A stretch of DNA of 12,028 nucleotides, taken from contig CAJLUE010000054.1 of NCBI GenBank assembly GCA_905209765.1, positions 1 through 12,028 of the forward strand. Direction: 5' to 3'. Under the pieces are notes generated by a model. That model did no database searches. It saw only the letters and a program-made list of their open reading frames with translations, and had not been told where the DNA came from. This stretch comes from an uncultured Collinsella sp. GTDB lineage: Bacteria; Actinomycetota; Coriobacteriia; Coriobacteriales; Coriobacteriaceae. Shown piece after piece: positions 1-7,520 of the stretch. Numbering within the stretch: the stretch's first letter is position 1; each line of letters opens with the position of its first letter. Position numbers and translations under genes: made by a program.

Positions 1-17
1 CGTACGCTTGAACTGAG

Positions 18-48
18 AAGGGGGAGGCCTCGCGGCCTCCCCCTTTTT
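18..48 (+). terminator. Intrinsic terminator of the unseen upstream gene
   Basis: A perfect 10-bp stem (20-29 with 34-43, GGGGGAGGCC pairing GGCCTCCCCC) has a TCGC tetraloop and is followed by five T (44-48). Two A-T pairs at the base extend it. No coding region ends recognisably in the first 17 bases, so the gene it serves lies to the left. Confidence 0.9.
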
Positions 49-98
49 GCGTTTACGGGCTTTTGTCTCACATAGTAGCTGTGTTTTATAACCCTCGT

Positions 99-128
99 TT
101 GTCGCATCTTCTGTGAACGGGCTACAAT
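99..128 (+). promoter_or_regulatory. Probable sigma-A-type promoter of the acpS operon
   Basis: A -35-like TTGTCG (99-104) and a -10-like TACAAT (123-128) are 18 bases apart. Transcription would start near 135, about 23 bases before the acpS start codon. The preceding terminator isolates this unit from upstream transcription, so a promoter is expected here. No later promoter is obvious in the short gaps of the operon. Confidence 0.6.
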
Positions 129-157
129 AATTTAGTCTGTGCGATATGGAGGTGAAC

Positions 158-697
158 ATGGCTGAAGCTGGTATCGGCGTTGATATCGTCGAGATTTCCC
201 GTATGAAATCAATACTTGAAGAGACGCCGTCGTTTGCTCGGCGTGTGTTTACCGAAGAAGAGCGTGCGTATTGTGATGCATCATCGCGTCCCGCTGCTCA
301 CTATGCCAGCCGCTTTGCTTCGCGCGAGGCGGTACTTAAAGCTCTCGGCACGGGTTTTAGTCAAGGCGTTGGTCGCAAGGATGTTTCGGTTACGCGTGAT
401 AAACTTGGCAAACCGAAAGCGCTGCTTTCGGGCCGTGCACTCGAGATCGCTCATGAGCTGGGTGTTGTTGAGGTTGCTCTTTCCATTACGCTTACAGGAG
501 ACTTAGCCGTTGCGAATGCCATCGCGATTACCGAAGATGCTCGGCCTAAGCCAAAAGAGGAAAAGGTGAGCACCAAGAAACGCGTAGCGCAGACATTTAA
601 AGAGGCTCGCTCTGTTTTAGATGAGCTTGAGCAGCTGCAGAATTCAGCATTGACGGAGCACCTGGGCGATGCTTCGCAAGATACGCTAGGAGCATAG
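158..697 (+). CDS. acpS: Holo-[acyl-carrier-protein] synthase with C-terminal extension
   Basis: AcpS transfers 4'-phosphopantetheine from CoA to a serine of apo-acyl carrier protein in the cytoplasm, activating it for fatty acid synthesis. The start at 158 is chosen because GGAGGTGA (148-155) is a near-perfect ribosome binding site for it; an in-frame ATG at 146 overlaps that site. The protein is 179 residues. Family motifs are the N-terminal GIGVDIVEI (metal-binding Asp9) and FASREAVLKALGTG (Glu57, Lys61). Family members are usually about 120-130 residues, so residues from about 127 on are an extra charged, helical tail (KPKEEKVSTKK, then LDELEQLQ). The usual C-terminal S-H-S/T-type motif reads SITLTGD, with Leu where His is common. 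GAGGAAAAG just before an in-frame GTG (565) could allow separate translation of the tail; this is only a possibility. It is the first gene of the operon, and its stop abuts the next start. Confidence 0.93.
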   Translation: MAEAGIGVDIVEISRMKSILEETPSFARRVFTEEERAYCDASSRPAAHYASRFASREAVLKALGTGFSQGVGRKDVSVTRDKLGKPKALLSGRALEIAHELGVVEVALSITLTGDLAVANAIAITEDARPKPKEEKVSTKKRVAQTFKEARSVLDELEQLQNSALTEHLGDASQDTLGA

Positions 698-2314
698 ATG
701 AAACCGGTTTTGAGTACCGAAGAAGTCGTTCGTCTCGAGGATATCATCGAACGCGAAGGGACTTCGAAGGCCGAGCTTATGGAGCTCGCGGGTGAGTTTG
801 CCGCCAACGAGATCTTGAAGCTCAATCCCGATCGGGTTCTCGTTCTGGTCGGTTTTGGTAATAATGGCGGCGACGGTTGGGTTGCCGCCGATATTCTGAG
901 CCATAAGGGTGTGGACGTCGATATCGTTTCTCCGGTTGAGCCGGATGAGATTCCTGCTGCTCTGGCACGTCATGTTGCTCGTCGTACTGCCGGCCGCGAT
1001 GTGCACGTTTGCGTCGGCCCCTCGCGTGATGAACTCGAGGTTTTGATCGATAAGGCCGATGTTGTTGTCGATGCCATTTTTGGTACCGGTTTTAACGGGA
1101 ATCTGCGTGCGCCGTTCTCCATCTGGATTCCTACGGTCAATGAATGCGCCGACTGTGTCGTATCCATTGATGTCCCCTCGGGCCTGAATGCCGAGACGGG
1201 CGTTGTTGATGACGACTGCATTCGTGCCGAGCATACGGTGACGATGATTGCGCCCAAGATTGGTTTGTATAGCGCTGATGGCCCTGAGTATGCTGGCGAT
1301 TTGATCTGCGGCAATCTTTACGACCGTCTTGACGAGGTCATCGATGATGTCGACCACGCCGCTGAGATTGTCGAGCCCGGTGACTTAGTTGATTACTTTG
1401 CCCCACTACCTACGAATATCGATAAGTATTCCCGTGGCTCTGTGCTTATTGTCGCCGGGTCTGCGCAATATCCTGGTGCTGCCATTATGGCGGCCAAGTC
1501 TGCAGCTCGCGCGGGTGCTGGTTACGTGGCAGTCGCGGCTCCTGACGCCTGCGCTAATCTTATTCGCATGGCACTTCCTTCGATTCCCGTCTTTGCTATT
1601 CCGTCTGATTCCCGCGGCTCCTTTGGCGCCGCTGCGCGCATGACGGTGTGCGAGATTGCAAAGAAGTACAGCTGCGTACTGTGCGGTCCCGGTATGACGA
1701 CGTCTGCCGGCGCTATGCAGGTGGTTTCGGGCTTGCTCGAGCTTGATGTACCGCTTATTTTGGATGCCGATGCACTCAACTGCCTTGCTAAGATTGCCAT
1801 TGACGGTATTGATAGTAACCCCGAGATGTATCGTCGCGAGCAGCCGTTGGTTATGACGCCGCACTATCGTGAGCTTTCGCGTCTGGTTGCCGGTGACGAG
1901 GTGAACGACCTTGGTACCGCGATTGCAGCCGCGCAGAAGGTTGTCTGGGCTGCAGGCTCCGACAATCTGGTGGTCATTGCCAAGGGGCCGACGACGGCTA
2001 TCTGTGGCGTTGAGCGTGTACTGCTGCCGCTCTCGGGTCCGGCTTCTCTGGCAACTGCCGGTTCAGGTGATGTTCTCGCGGGTATTTTGGCCGGCACGCT
2101 TGCCACCATGCGCGACGAGATGGATCGTTGGGAGTTGCTGTATTCGTACGCCGTCGCACTTCACAGCTACGCCGGTTTTGCCGCGGCGACGGAGTATGGT
2201 GAGAAGAGCGTTATCGCGACCGATCTTATCGACTTGATCGGTCCTGCCATGGAGCTGGCGGCAAAGGATGCGCTCGAAGATCTGGGAATCATGGACGAAG
2301 GGTCGGATGACTAA
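698..2314 (+). CDS. nnr: Bifunctional NAD(P)H-hydrate epimerase / ADP-dependent (S)-NAD(P)H-hydrate dehydratase
   Basis: This enzyme repairs damaged NADH and NADPH. The N-terminal half epimerises R- and S-NAD(P)HX, and the C-terminal half dehydrates the S form using ADP. The YjeF_N-type domain (about 1-225) shows GNNGGDG (54-60), VVDAIFGTG (123-131) and SIDVPSG (156-162). The carbohydrate-kinase-like domain (about 235-520) shows KYSRG (243-247), GPGM (330-333), DADALN (356-361), TPHYRE (387-392), AKG (428-430) and TAGSGDVLAG (453-462), the nucleotide/catalytic loop. At 538 residues it is a normal full-length fusion. The ATG at 698 directly follows the acpS stop and has AGGAG at 688-692. acpS-nnr-alr is a common bacterial order. 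Both active sites look intact. Confidence 0.95.
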   Translation: MKPVLSTEEVVRLEDIIEREGTSKAELMELAGEFAANEILKLNPDRVLVLVGFGNNGGDGWVAADILSHKGVDVDIVSPVEPDEIPAALARHVARRTAGRDVHVCVGPSRDELEVLIDKADVVVDAIFGTGFNGNLRAPFSIWIPTVNECADCVVSIDVPSGLNAETGVVDDDCIRAEHTVTMIAPKIGLYSADGPEYAGDLICGNLYDRLDEVIDDVDHAAEIVEPGDLVDYFAPLPTNIDKYSRGSVLIVAGSAQYPGAAIMAAKSAARAGAGYVAVAAPDACANLIRMALPSIPVFAIPSDSRGSFGAAARMTVCEIAKKYSCVLCGPGMTTSAGAMQVVSGLLELDVPLILDADALNCLAKIAIDGIDSNPEMYRREQPLVMTPHYRELSRLVAGDEVNDLGTAIAAAQKVVWAAGSDNLVVIAKGPTTAICGVERVLLPLSGPASLATAGSGDVLAGILAGTLATMRDEMDRWELLYSYAVALHSYAGFAAATEYGEKSVIATDLIDLIGPAMELAAKDALEDLGIMDEGSDD

Positions 2315-2316
2315 TC

Positions 2317-3462
2317 ATGAATAAAGCCGATTTGACGCGCTGGTCCTGGGTCGAGATCGACCGCGGGGCGCTCCGTCGCAACACGAGGGCCTATAAGAAC
2401 TTGCTGAATCCGCGTCAGCGCCTGTGCTGCGTGGTTAAGGCCGATGCTTATGGTCATGGAGCTGTTGAGTGCGCCAAGATCATGTATTCGGCCGGTGCCG
2501 ACATGTTTGCCGTGGCGACGGTTAACGAGGGCGTTGAGCTTCGACAGGGCGGGATTACGAAGCCCATCCTCATCCTAAGCGAGCCGCCTATCGAGGCCAT
2601 TCCGACGTTGCTCGAGTTTGATATCATGCCTTCGGTCTATACGTCTGACTTTGCTCTTGCGTATGGCGAATGTGCCGTCGCGGCGGGCAAGGTGGGCAAG
2701 TATCATCTCGCCATCGAGACGGGCATGAACCGCATTGGCGTACATTACACGCAGGTGCTCGACTTTGTCCGCGGTATTAATTTCCATCGCGGTATTCAGT
2801 GCGACGGCGTATTTACGCACTTCGCCACGGCCGATGAACCTTCGGGCTGGGACTACAAGCTGCAGTGTCAGCGCTTTACCGAGGCCGTTCAGGCCATTAA
2901 GGATGCGGGCTTTGAGTGCGGTATCGTGCACTGCGCCAACACGCCGTCCTCGATGCTCGACCCCTCGATGCATTTTGATATGATTCGCGCTGGCGTTGGC
3001 TTGTATGGCATGCAGCCGTGCGAGCTGAGTGGCCGCGTGATGCAGCTTGATCCCGTTATGAGCGTCCATGCGCGCGTGACGCGCGTGGCACACCCTGCGA
3101 TGGGTGAGGGCGTGGGCTACGGTTTTACCTACCGCGTACCGCGTACGCGCGTTCAGATCTGCACGCTGCCGATTGGTTATGCCGACGGCCTATCGCGTAC
3201 GCTTTCCAATCGTATGGATGTGCTGTATCGCGGCGAGCGCGTGCATCAGGTTGGCAATATCTGCATGGATCAGTTTATGGTCGCCATTCAGTCCAACCCG
3301 GCACACGAGATTCCCGAGGCCGAATATGGTGACGAGATGATTATTGTCGGCCGCGATGGCGATGCCGAGATCACTATGGACGAGATGGCCCGACTGCGCG
3401 GCACGATTAACTACGAGGTCGCCTGTGGCTTTGGCATGCGCCTCGACAAGGTCTACGTGTAG
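2317..3462 (+). CDS. alr: Alanine racemase (PLP-dependent)
   Basis: Alr interconverts L- and D-alanine and supplies D-Ala for peptidoglycan. The 381-residue protein has the normal length for the family. The PLP lysine is Lys41 in VVKADAYGHG. The second catalytic base, Tyr268, lies in GVGYG at the start of the C-terminal beta domain. ETGMNRIG (134-141), IGYADG (286-291) and NICMDQF (314-320) are also family signatures. The start at 2317 lies two bases after the nnr stop. Its ribosome binding site is weak (GGG near 2300), which suggests translational coupling to nnr. All key residues are present. Confidence 0.96.
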   Translation: MNKADLTRWSWVEIDRGALRRNTRAYKNLLNPRQRLCCVVKADAYGHGAVECAKIMYSAGADMFAVATVNEGVELRQGGITKPILILSEPPIEAIPTLLEFDIMPSVYTSDFALAYGECAVAAGKVGKYHLAIETGMNRIGVHYTQVLDFVRGINFHRGIQCDGVFTHFATADEPSGWDYKLQCQRFTEAVQAIKDAGFECGIVHCANTPSSMLDPSMHFDMIRAGVGLYGMQPCELSGRVMQLDPVMSVHARVTRVAHPAMGEGVGYGFTYRVPRTRVQICTLPIGYADGLSRTLSNRMDVLYRGERVHQVGNICMDQFMVAIQSNPAHEIPEAEYGDEMIIVGRDGDAEITMDEMARLRGTINYEVACGFGMRLDKVYV

Positions 3463-3470
3463 GAGTCGCT

Positions 3471-4091
3471 ATGGGCGTCATGCACATCCCCGGCCATACC
3501 CATCAGGCGCCACGTGAGGTCGCACTCGAGGAAATTGAGGCCGTTCTGGGCGATTGTCACCTCTGCCAGCTCTACCAGTCGCGTCACAATATCGTGTTTG
3601 GCGTGGGAAACCCCCGCGCTCGCGTGATGTTTATCGGTGAGGCGCCGGGTCGCAACGAGGATTTGCAGGGCGAACCCTTTGTGGGGGCGGCGGGTGAAGA
3701 CCTCAACGGCATTTTGTCGCTGGCGGGGCTCAAACGCGAAGACGTCTACATTGCCAACGTGCTTAAGTGCCGCCCGCCGGGAAACCGCAATCCGCGTCCC
3801 GAGGAAGTGCTGGCTTGCTCGCCGTTTTTGCGTGAGCAGATTCGAAGCATCTGGCCTGATATTATCGTGACGCTCGGCAACCCCGCGACGCACTTTGTGC
3901 TTAAGACCGAGATTGGCATTACTAAGCTGCGCGGCAGGTTCCACCAGATGGGGCATTTTGTAGTAATGCCCACGTTCCATCCGGCAGCAGCGCTACGCAA
4001 TCCGGCGTGGCAGGAGCTGCTGGAGGAAGACTTTAAGATGCTGGGCGATTATCTGGAGCGACATCCCGCACCAGAGGACGCCTCGGAATAA
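3471..4091 (+). CDS. Uracil-DNA glycosylase, family 4-like, 4Fe-4S
   Basis: This enzyme is predicted to remove uracil from DNA and so start base-excision repair of deaminated cytosine. Four cysteines fit the iron-sulphur ligands of family 4 enzymes: Cys29 and Cys32 (C-x2-C), then Cys100 and Cys116 (C-x15-C). The uracil-binding and catalytic motif is GEAPGRNED (56-64), and the C-terminal motif is FHPAAAL (169-175) with His170. LKCRPPGNRNP (98-108) and TLGNPAT (134-140) are typical too. At 206 residues it has normal family length. AGGAG overlapping the alr stop codon (3461-3465) serves the ATG at 3471. Its place between alr and tsaE suggests co-expression rather than a shared pathway. Members were once annotated as phage SPO1 DNA polymerase-related; the cysteine pattern favours glycosylase. 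Confidence 0.92.
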   Translation: MGVMHIPGHTHQAPREVALEEIEAVLGDCHLCQLYQSRHNIVFGVGNPRARVMFIGEAPGRNEDLQGEPFVGAAGEDLNGILSLAGLKREDVYIANVLKCRPPGNRNPRPEEVLACSPFLREQIRSIWPDIIVTLGNPATHFVLKTEIGITKLRGRFHQMGHFVVMPTFHPAAALRNPAWQELLEEDFKMLGDYLERHPAPEDASE

Positions 4092-4103
4092 TAAGGAGCA
4101 TAT

Positions 4104-4610
4104 ATGTCCCTGGAGCGCCTGGGGGTAGGTACTTACAAAACGACTTGCGCTGCCGATACGGAGTACTTTGGCGAGCTAATTGCACCGTGCCTTGAGGACG
4201 GCGATGTGCTCATCCTGACCGGTGGCCTGGGAGTGGGCAAAACTCACTTTACCAAGGGCGTCTCGCGCGGGCTGGGCGATGGGCATATGGTTACGAGTCC
4301 TACGTTTGCGCTCATGGCCGTTCACGATCAAGGTCGTATTCCGCTGTTTCACTTTGATCTATACCGCCTGGAGCATGCCTACGAGCTCGAGGATACGGGC
4401 ATTTTCGATGTGCTGGGCTACGAGGGTGCTTGCCTGCTGGAATGGGGCGAACAATTCCAGGACGAGCTGACGGATGAGTATCTTTCGGTGACGCTCAAGC
4501 GTGATGAGGGCGACAGCGATGTGCGAACGATAACGCTCGAGGCGCACGGTGACCGTGCAATGGAGCTTTCCCATTTGATTGATAAGGCTGTACAAGATGA
4601 GCTTGCATAA
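4104..4610 (+). CDS. tsaE: tRNA t6A37 threonylcarbamoyl-modification ATPase TsaE
   Basis: TsaE is the P-loop ATPase that drives turnover of the TsaB-TsaD complex making N6-threonylcarbamoyladenosine at position 37 of ANN-decoding tRNAs. The Walker A motif is GGLGVGKT (40-47). Other signatures are SPTFAL (65-70), FHFDLYRL (82-89) and LLEWGE (111-116), which match the family's switch and Walker B-like regions. At 168 residues it has normal length. AAGGAG (4092-4097) lies six bases before the ATG. Its last 14 bases overlap the start of the downstream fusion gene, which encodes its TsaB-TsaD partners, so translational coupling is likely. Confidence 0.95.
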   Translation: MSLERLGVGTYKTTCAADTEYFGELIAPCLEDGDVLILTGGLGVGKTHFTKGVSRGLGDGHMVTSPTFALMAVHDQGRIPLFHFDLYRLEHAYELEDTGIFDVLGYEGACLLEWGEQFQDELTDEYLSVTLKRDEGDSDVRTITLEAHGDRAMELSHLIDKAVQDELA

Positions 4611-6981
4611 CGACAACGCGCTGGTGGTGGCGCTCGATACTTCGACCGACATGCTTGCCTGCGCGGCAAGCTGGATTGATGAGCAGACGGGCGAGACGAA
4701 GCTCGTGAGTGGCGACCACATGTGTCGCCGTCACGCCAACGTTGAGCTCGTGAATACCGTTGATGGCGTGCTGGCTCAGGCCGGTCTGGATCGCAGCGAT
4801 GTTGGTTGCTACGTGGTCGGTCGCGGCCCGGGGTCGTTTACGGGTGTGCGTATCGGCATCTCCACTGCCAAGGGCCTCGCGCGTGGTGCCAATGTTCCGC
4901 TGCTGGGCGTGTCGACGCTCGACGCTTGCGCTTGGACGGCGTGGAAGGCTGGCGTGCGCGGCAAGCTTGGTATCTTGGCCGATGCCATGCGCGGCGAGGT
5001 GTACCCGGCGCTCTATGTGCTGGGGGATGAGGGCCCCGAGCGTCTGTTTGAGCGCGAGCGCGTGGTCAAGGCCGCCGTGGCGCTTGATGAGTGGCGCCAG
5101 ACCGCGGACTGGGATCAGGTTCAGCTGACTGGTGACGGTCTCGTGCGCTATGGCAAGCTGCTGGGTGAGGACGAGACCGCCCGCTGCGTGGAGCGCGACC
5201 TGTGGTGGCCTTCGGGCGAGGGCTTGCTGCTCGCGCACGCTGCGGGTGACGGCGATCCGGCTCGTGTCCTGCCGATTTACACGCGCCTTTCGGATGCCGA
5301 GGAAAACGAGCGCAAGCGTCTTGGTCTTGCCGAGAGTGCGCAGAGCGAAATTACGGGCGTTGCCGATGAGCTCGCCGGTCGTCATCTGCAGTTCCGTCCC
5401 ATGGGCGCGGCGGATGCCGAGGGCGCGAGCGCGCTAGAGGCCGCCTGCTTTGAAGGTGCCGGACACGAGGCGTGGACGCCGGGCATGTTCCTGTCCGAAC
5501 GGGGCGAGGGCGTCGCTGCGCCGCGTAGTTGGTGGGTGGCACACGACGACGGCAAGCTGCTGGGCCTTGCCGGCGGTATGGTCGTGGACGGTGATGTGCA
5601 GATTCTGGATGTCGCCGTCGACCTGGCACATCGCCGTGAGGGCATTGCCCGCAAGCTGCTGTCGCATGTGAGCTATGATGCCCAGATGCTCGGCTGCACC
5701 ACGGCTTCGCTCGAGGTTGAGGACGGCAACGAGGGGGCGATCGCGCTTTATAACGCTCTGGGCTTTACCGAGGCAGGACGGCGCCGCGGCTACTATGGTG
5801 CCGGCAAGGATGCCATCGTCATGACGGCTCCGCTGCCCCTGGTGCTTCCGGTCGACAATGCTTCGCCCGAGCCGACGGCAGCCGAGCAGCGCGTATGGCC
5901 GCTGCCTGCGCCTGGGCGCTCCGAGGGGGAGCGTGCCGAAATTGAGCGCCGCCGCCTAGTGCTCGCTATTGAGAGTTCCTGCGACGAGACGGCCGTGGCG
6001 ATTATCGATGCGGATGGCAATATGCTGGCCAACCAGGTGTCGACACAGATTGATTTTCACGCCCGCTTTGGCGGCGTGGTGCCCGAGATCGCCTCGCGCA
6101 AACACGTTGAGGTGATTGTGAGTGTCGTGGATGCGGCGCTCGAGGATGCCGCAGCATCGCTTGGTCTTGAGGGTGGAGCCATTGCCCCCAGCGAGCTTGC
6201 CGCCGTGGGCGTGACACAGGGTCCGGGCCTGGTGGGCGCCCTCGTGGTGGGCGTTGCCTTTGCCAAAGGCTTTGCCTACGCTGCCGGTAAGCCGCTCGTA
6301 TGCGTCAACCATCTGGAGGGGCACCTGTTTGCCAACCTGTTGGCGCAGCCCGACCTCAAGCCTCCGTTTATCTTTACGCTTGTCTCGGGCGGGCACACTA
6401 TGCTCGTGCACGTAAAGGCATGGGGCGACTACGAGGTGCTCGGTGAGACGCTCGATGACGCCGTGGGCGAGGCCTTCGACAAGGTGGCCAAGGCGCTGGG
6501 CCTGGGCTATCCCGGTGGCCCCATCATTTCCAAGCTGGCCGAGACGGGCAATCCCCGCGCGATCGATTTCCCCCGCGCGCTTAACAGCAGGGGAGACTAT
6601 CGTTTCTCGCTTTCGGGTCTTAAAACGGCCGTGACGCTCTACATCGAGCAGGAGACCAAGGCCGGGCGCACGATTCACCTGCCCGATCTGGCGGCTTCGT
6701 TTGAGGCGGCTGTCTTTGACGTGCAGTACAAGAAGGCCAAAAACGCATTGCACGCTACCGGATGTAAGGAATACTGCATCGGCGGCGGCGTCTCGGCCAA
6801 CCCGCATCTGCGCGAGATGATGATCAAGAAGCTTGGACGTCAGGGGATTCGCGTAACGGTGCCGCCCTTGTCTGCCTGTACCGATAACGCAGCCATGATC
6901 GCGGAGGTCGCCCGCCGTAAATTCGACCGAGGTGAAATCTCGCCGTTCGACGTCGACGCCGATCCGAACATGACGCTGTAG
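4597..6981 (+). CDS. tsaB-rimI-tsaD: Three-domain fusion TsaB-RimI-TsaD
   Basis: This single 794-residue protein carries three normally separate enzymes. Residues 1 to about 232 are TsaB, the non-catalytic partner (VALDTSTD at 11-18, GRGPGSFTGVRIG at 75-87). Residues about 264-412 are a RimI-type GNAT N-acetyltransferase, which in the family acetylates ribosomal protein S18; the acetyl-CoA loop is RREGIARKLL (346-355), and EVEDGNEGAIALYNALGF (373-390) is typical. Residues about 413-452 are a Pro/Glu-rich linker. Residues about 453-794 are TsaD, which transfers threonylcarbamoyl to tRNA A37: IESSCDETAVAI (458-469), metal-binding NHLEGH (His572, His576), VSGGHT (596-601), GGVSAN (730-735) and CTDNAAMIA (761-769). 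All three look intact. I place the start at ATG 4597, with AAGG at 4584-4587; an in-frame TTG at 4579 is possible but weaker. The gene ends the operon. Confidence 0.94.
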   Translation: MSLHNDNALVVALDTSTDMLACAASWIDEQTGETKLVSGDHMCRRHANVELVNTVDGVLAQAGLDRSDVGCYVVGRGPGSFTGVRIGISTAKGLARGANVPLLGVSTLDACAWTAWKAGVRGKLGILADAMRGEVYPALYVLGDEGPERLFERERVVKAAVALDEWRQTADWDQVQLTGDGLVRYGKLLGEDETARCVERDLWWPSGEGLLLAHAAGDGDPARVLPIYTRLSDAEENERKRLGLAESAQSEITGVADELAGRHLQFRPMGAADAEGASALEAACFEGAGHEAWTPGMFLSERGEGVAAPRSWWVAHDDGKLLGLAGGMVVDGDVQILDVAVDLAHRREGIARKLLSHVSYDAQMLGCTTASLEVEDGNEGAIALYNALGFTEAGRRRGYYGAGKDAIVMTAPLPLVLPVDNASPEPTAAEQRVWPLPAPGRSEGERAEIERRRLVLAIESSCDETAVAIIDADGNMLANQVSTQIDFHARFGGVVPEIASRKHVEVIVSVVDAALEDAAASLGLEGGAIAPSELAAVGVTQGPGLVGALVVGVAFAKGFAYAAGKPLVCVNHLEGHLFANLLAQPDLKPPFIFTLVSGGHTMLVHVKAWGDYEVLGETLDDAVGEAFDKVAKALGLGYPGGPIISKLAETGNPRAIDFPRALNSRGDYRFSLSGLKTAVTLYIEQETKAGRTIHLPDLAASFEAAVFDVQYKKAKNALHATGCKEYCIGGGVSANPHLREMMIKKLGRQGIRVTVPPLSACTDNAAMIAEVARRKFDRGEISPFDVDADPNMTL

Positions 6982-6993
6982 CTGGTACGGCGC

Positions 6994-7128
6994 GGTCCCC
7001 GGACGGAGGGGCCGGATATAAGGTTTCCTGCTCTACAGTCCTGCGCAAGACGAAGGCCACATTAAGTGGCCTTCTTTGCGTGCGGAACTCGCGATAAACC
7101 TTATATCCGGCCCCTCCGTCCGGGGACC
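6994..7128 (+). repeat. Structured repeat copy A: conserved core in perfect 33-bp inverted arms
   Basis: The left arm (6994-7026) and right arm (7096-7128) are perfect reverse complements over 33 bases, and they close a 69-base core (7027-7095). The core can fold further: AGTCC with GGAACT (one bulge), TGCGCAA with TTGCGTG, and a terminal 9-bp hairpin (7052-7060 with 7066-7074, loop ATTAA). The same core occurs inverted in copy B. It starts 12 bases after the tsaD stop. The run after the stem is only TT then TCTGT, so it is not a good intrinsic terminator. It could be a structured RNA, a hairpin mobile sequence or a recombination site; I cannot assign a known family. Confidence 0.9.
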
Positions 7129-7224
7129 TTTCTGTATCGATATAGCTTCTGAGTTGGTTCGGCGTCGACAATGTCCGGCAAGGTTAGCCAGCTGCGTCGA
7201 ATTTCCGGCGTGCTTTAGCTGAAA

Positions 7225-7258
7225 GAAAAAGATGGTGTGCGGAGCTTTGCTCCGCACA
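7225..7258 (-). terminator. Possible leftward terminator next to repeat copy B
   Basis: A perfect 10-bp stem (7236-7245 with 7249-7258, TGTGCGGAGC) has a three-base loop. On the minus strand it is followed, after about five bases, by TCTTTTTC. No T-run follows on the plus strand. It lies 12 bases beyond copy B in the leftward direction, so it would end a minus-strand transcript of that copy. The offset and interrupted T-run make it weak. Confidence 0.4.
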
Positions 7259-7270
7259 TTTGGGATGGGA

Positions 7271-7423
7271 GCCCCTGAGAGCCGCGGGAGCCGGGCGGCG
7301 CATATGAACTTTATCGCGAGTTCCGCACGCAAAGGAAAGCACTTAATGTGCTTTCCGTCTTGCGCAGGACTGTAGAGCAGGAAAGTTCATATGCGCCGCC
7401 CGGCTCCCGCGGCTCTCAGGGGC
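7271..7423 (-). repeat. Structured repeat copy B: same core inverted, perfect 42-bp arms
   Basis: The arms 7271-7312 and 7382-7423 are perfect reverse complements over 42 bases, closing a 69-base core (7313-7381). Read on the minus strand, that core matches copy A at 61 of 69 positions. All eight differences lie in the terminal hairpin (7334-7342 with 7348-7356) and form four compensated base pairs. The arms differ from those of copy A except near the core, where ATATAAGGTTT (A) and ATATGAACTTT (B) agree at 8 of 11 positions. The copy is convergent with A, with 142 bases between them. Structure, not sequence alone, appears to be conserved. Confidence 0.9.
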
Positions 7424-7520
7424 ATCTCTCATGCAAAAACTGTCGTGGGGTAAAGTCCGAGGTCAGTGGCGTTTTATACCGAGAAATCCAAAAAAGTTGA
7501 AAATTCATTACAAATTTGCG

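Noticed and set aside
4495..5385. Minus-strand frame of 296 codons opposite tsaE/tsaB
   Set aside because: TsaE and TsaB on the plus strand account for this stretch; the antisense product is His/Arg/Ala-rich without motifs.
6994..7128. Repeat copy A as a simple terminator of the tsa operon
   Set aside because: The stem is far longer than usual, holds a conserved 69-base core, and is followed by only a short interrupted T-run. It may still slow transcription, but that does not explain the shared core.
6994..7423. Invertible (phase-variable) promoter between inverted repeats
   Set aside because: Each core is only 69 bases, contains a conserved hairpin rather than a promoter, and no site-specific recombinase gene is nearby. 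Inversion between A and B cores is conceivable, but the segment between them has no promoter-like sequence I can support.
6994..7423. CRISPR array
   Set aside because: There are only two copies, inverted relative to each other, with no regular spacers and no cas genes.
6994..7423. Retron non-coding RNA, because terminal inverted repeats flank a structured core
   Set aside because: No reverse transcriptase gene is present in the window, and two convergent copies do not fit a retron layout.
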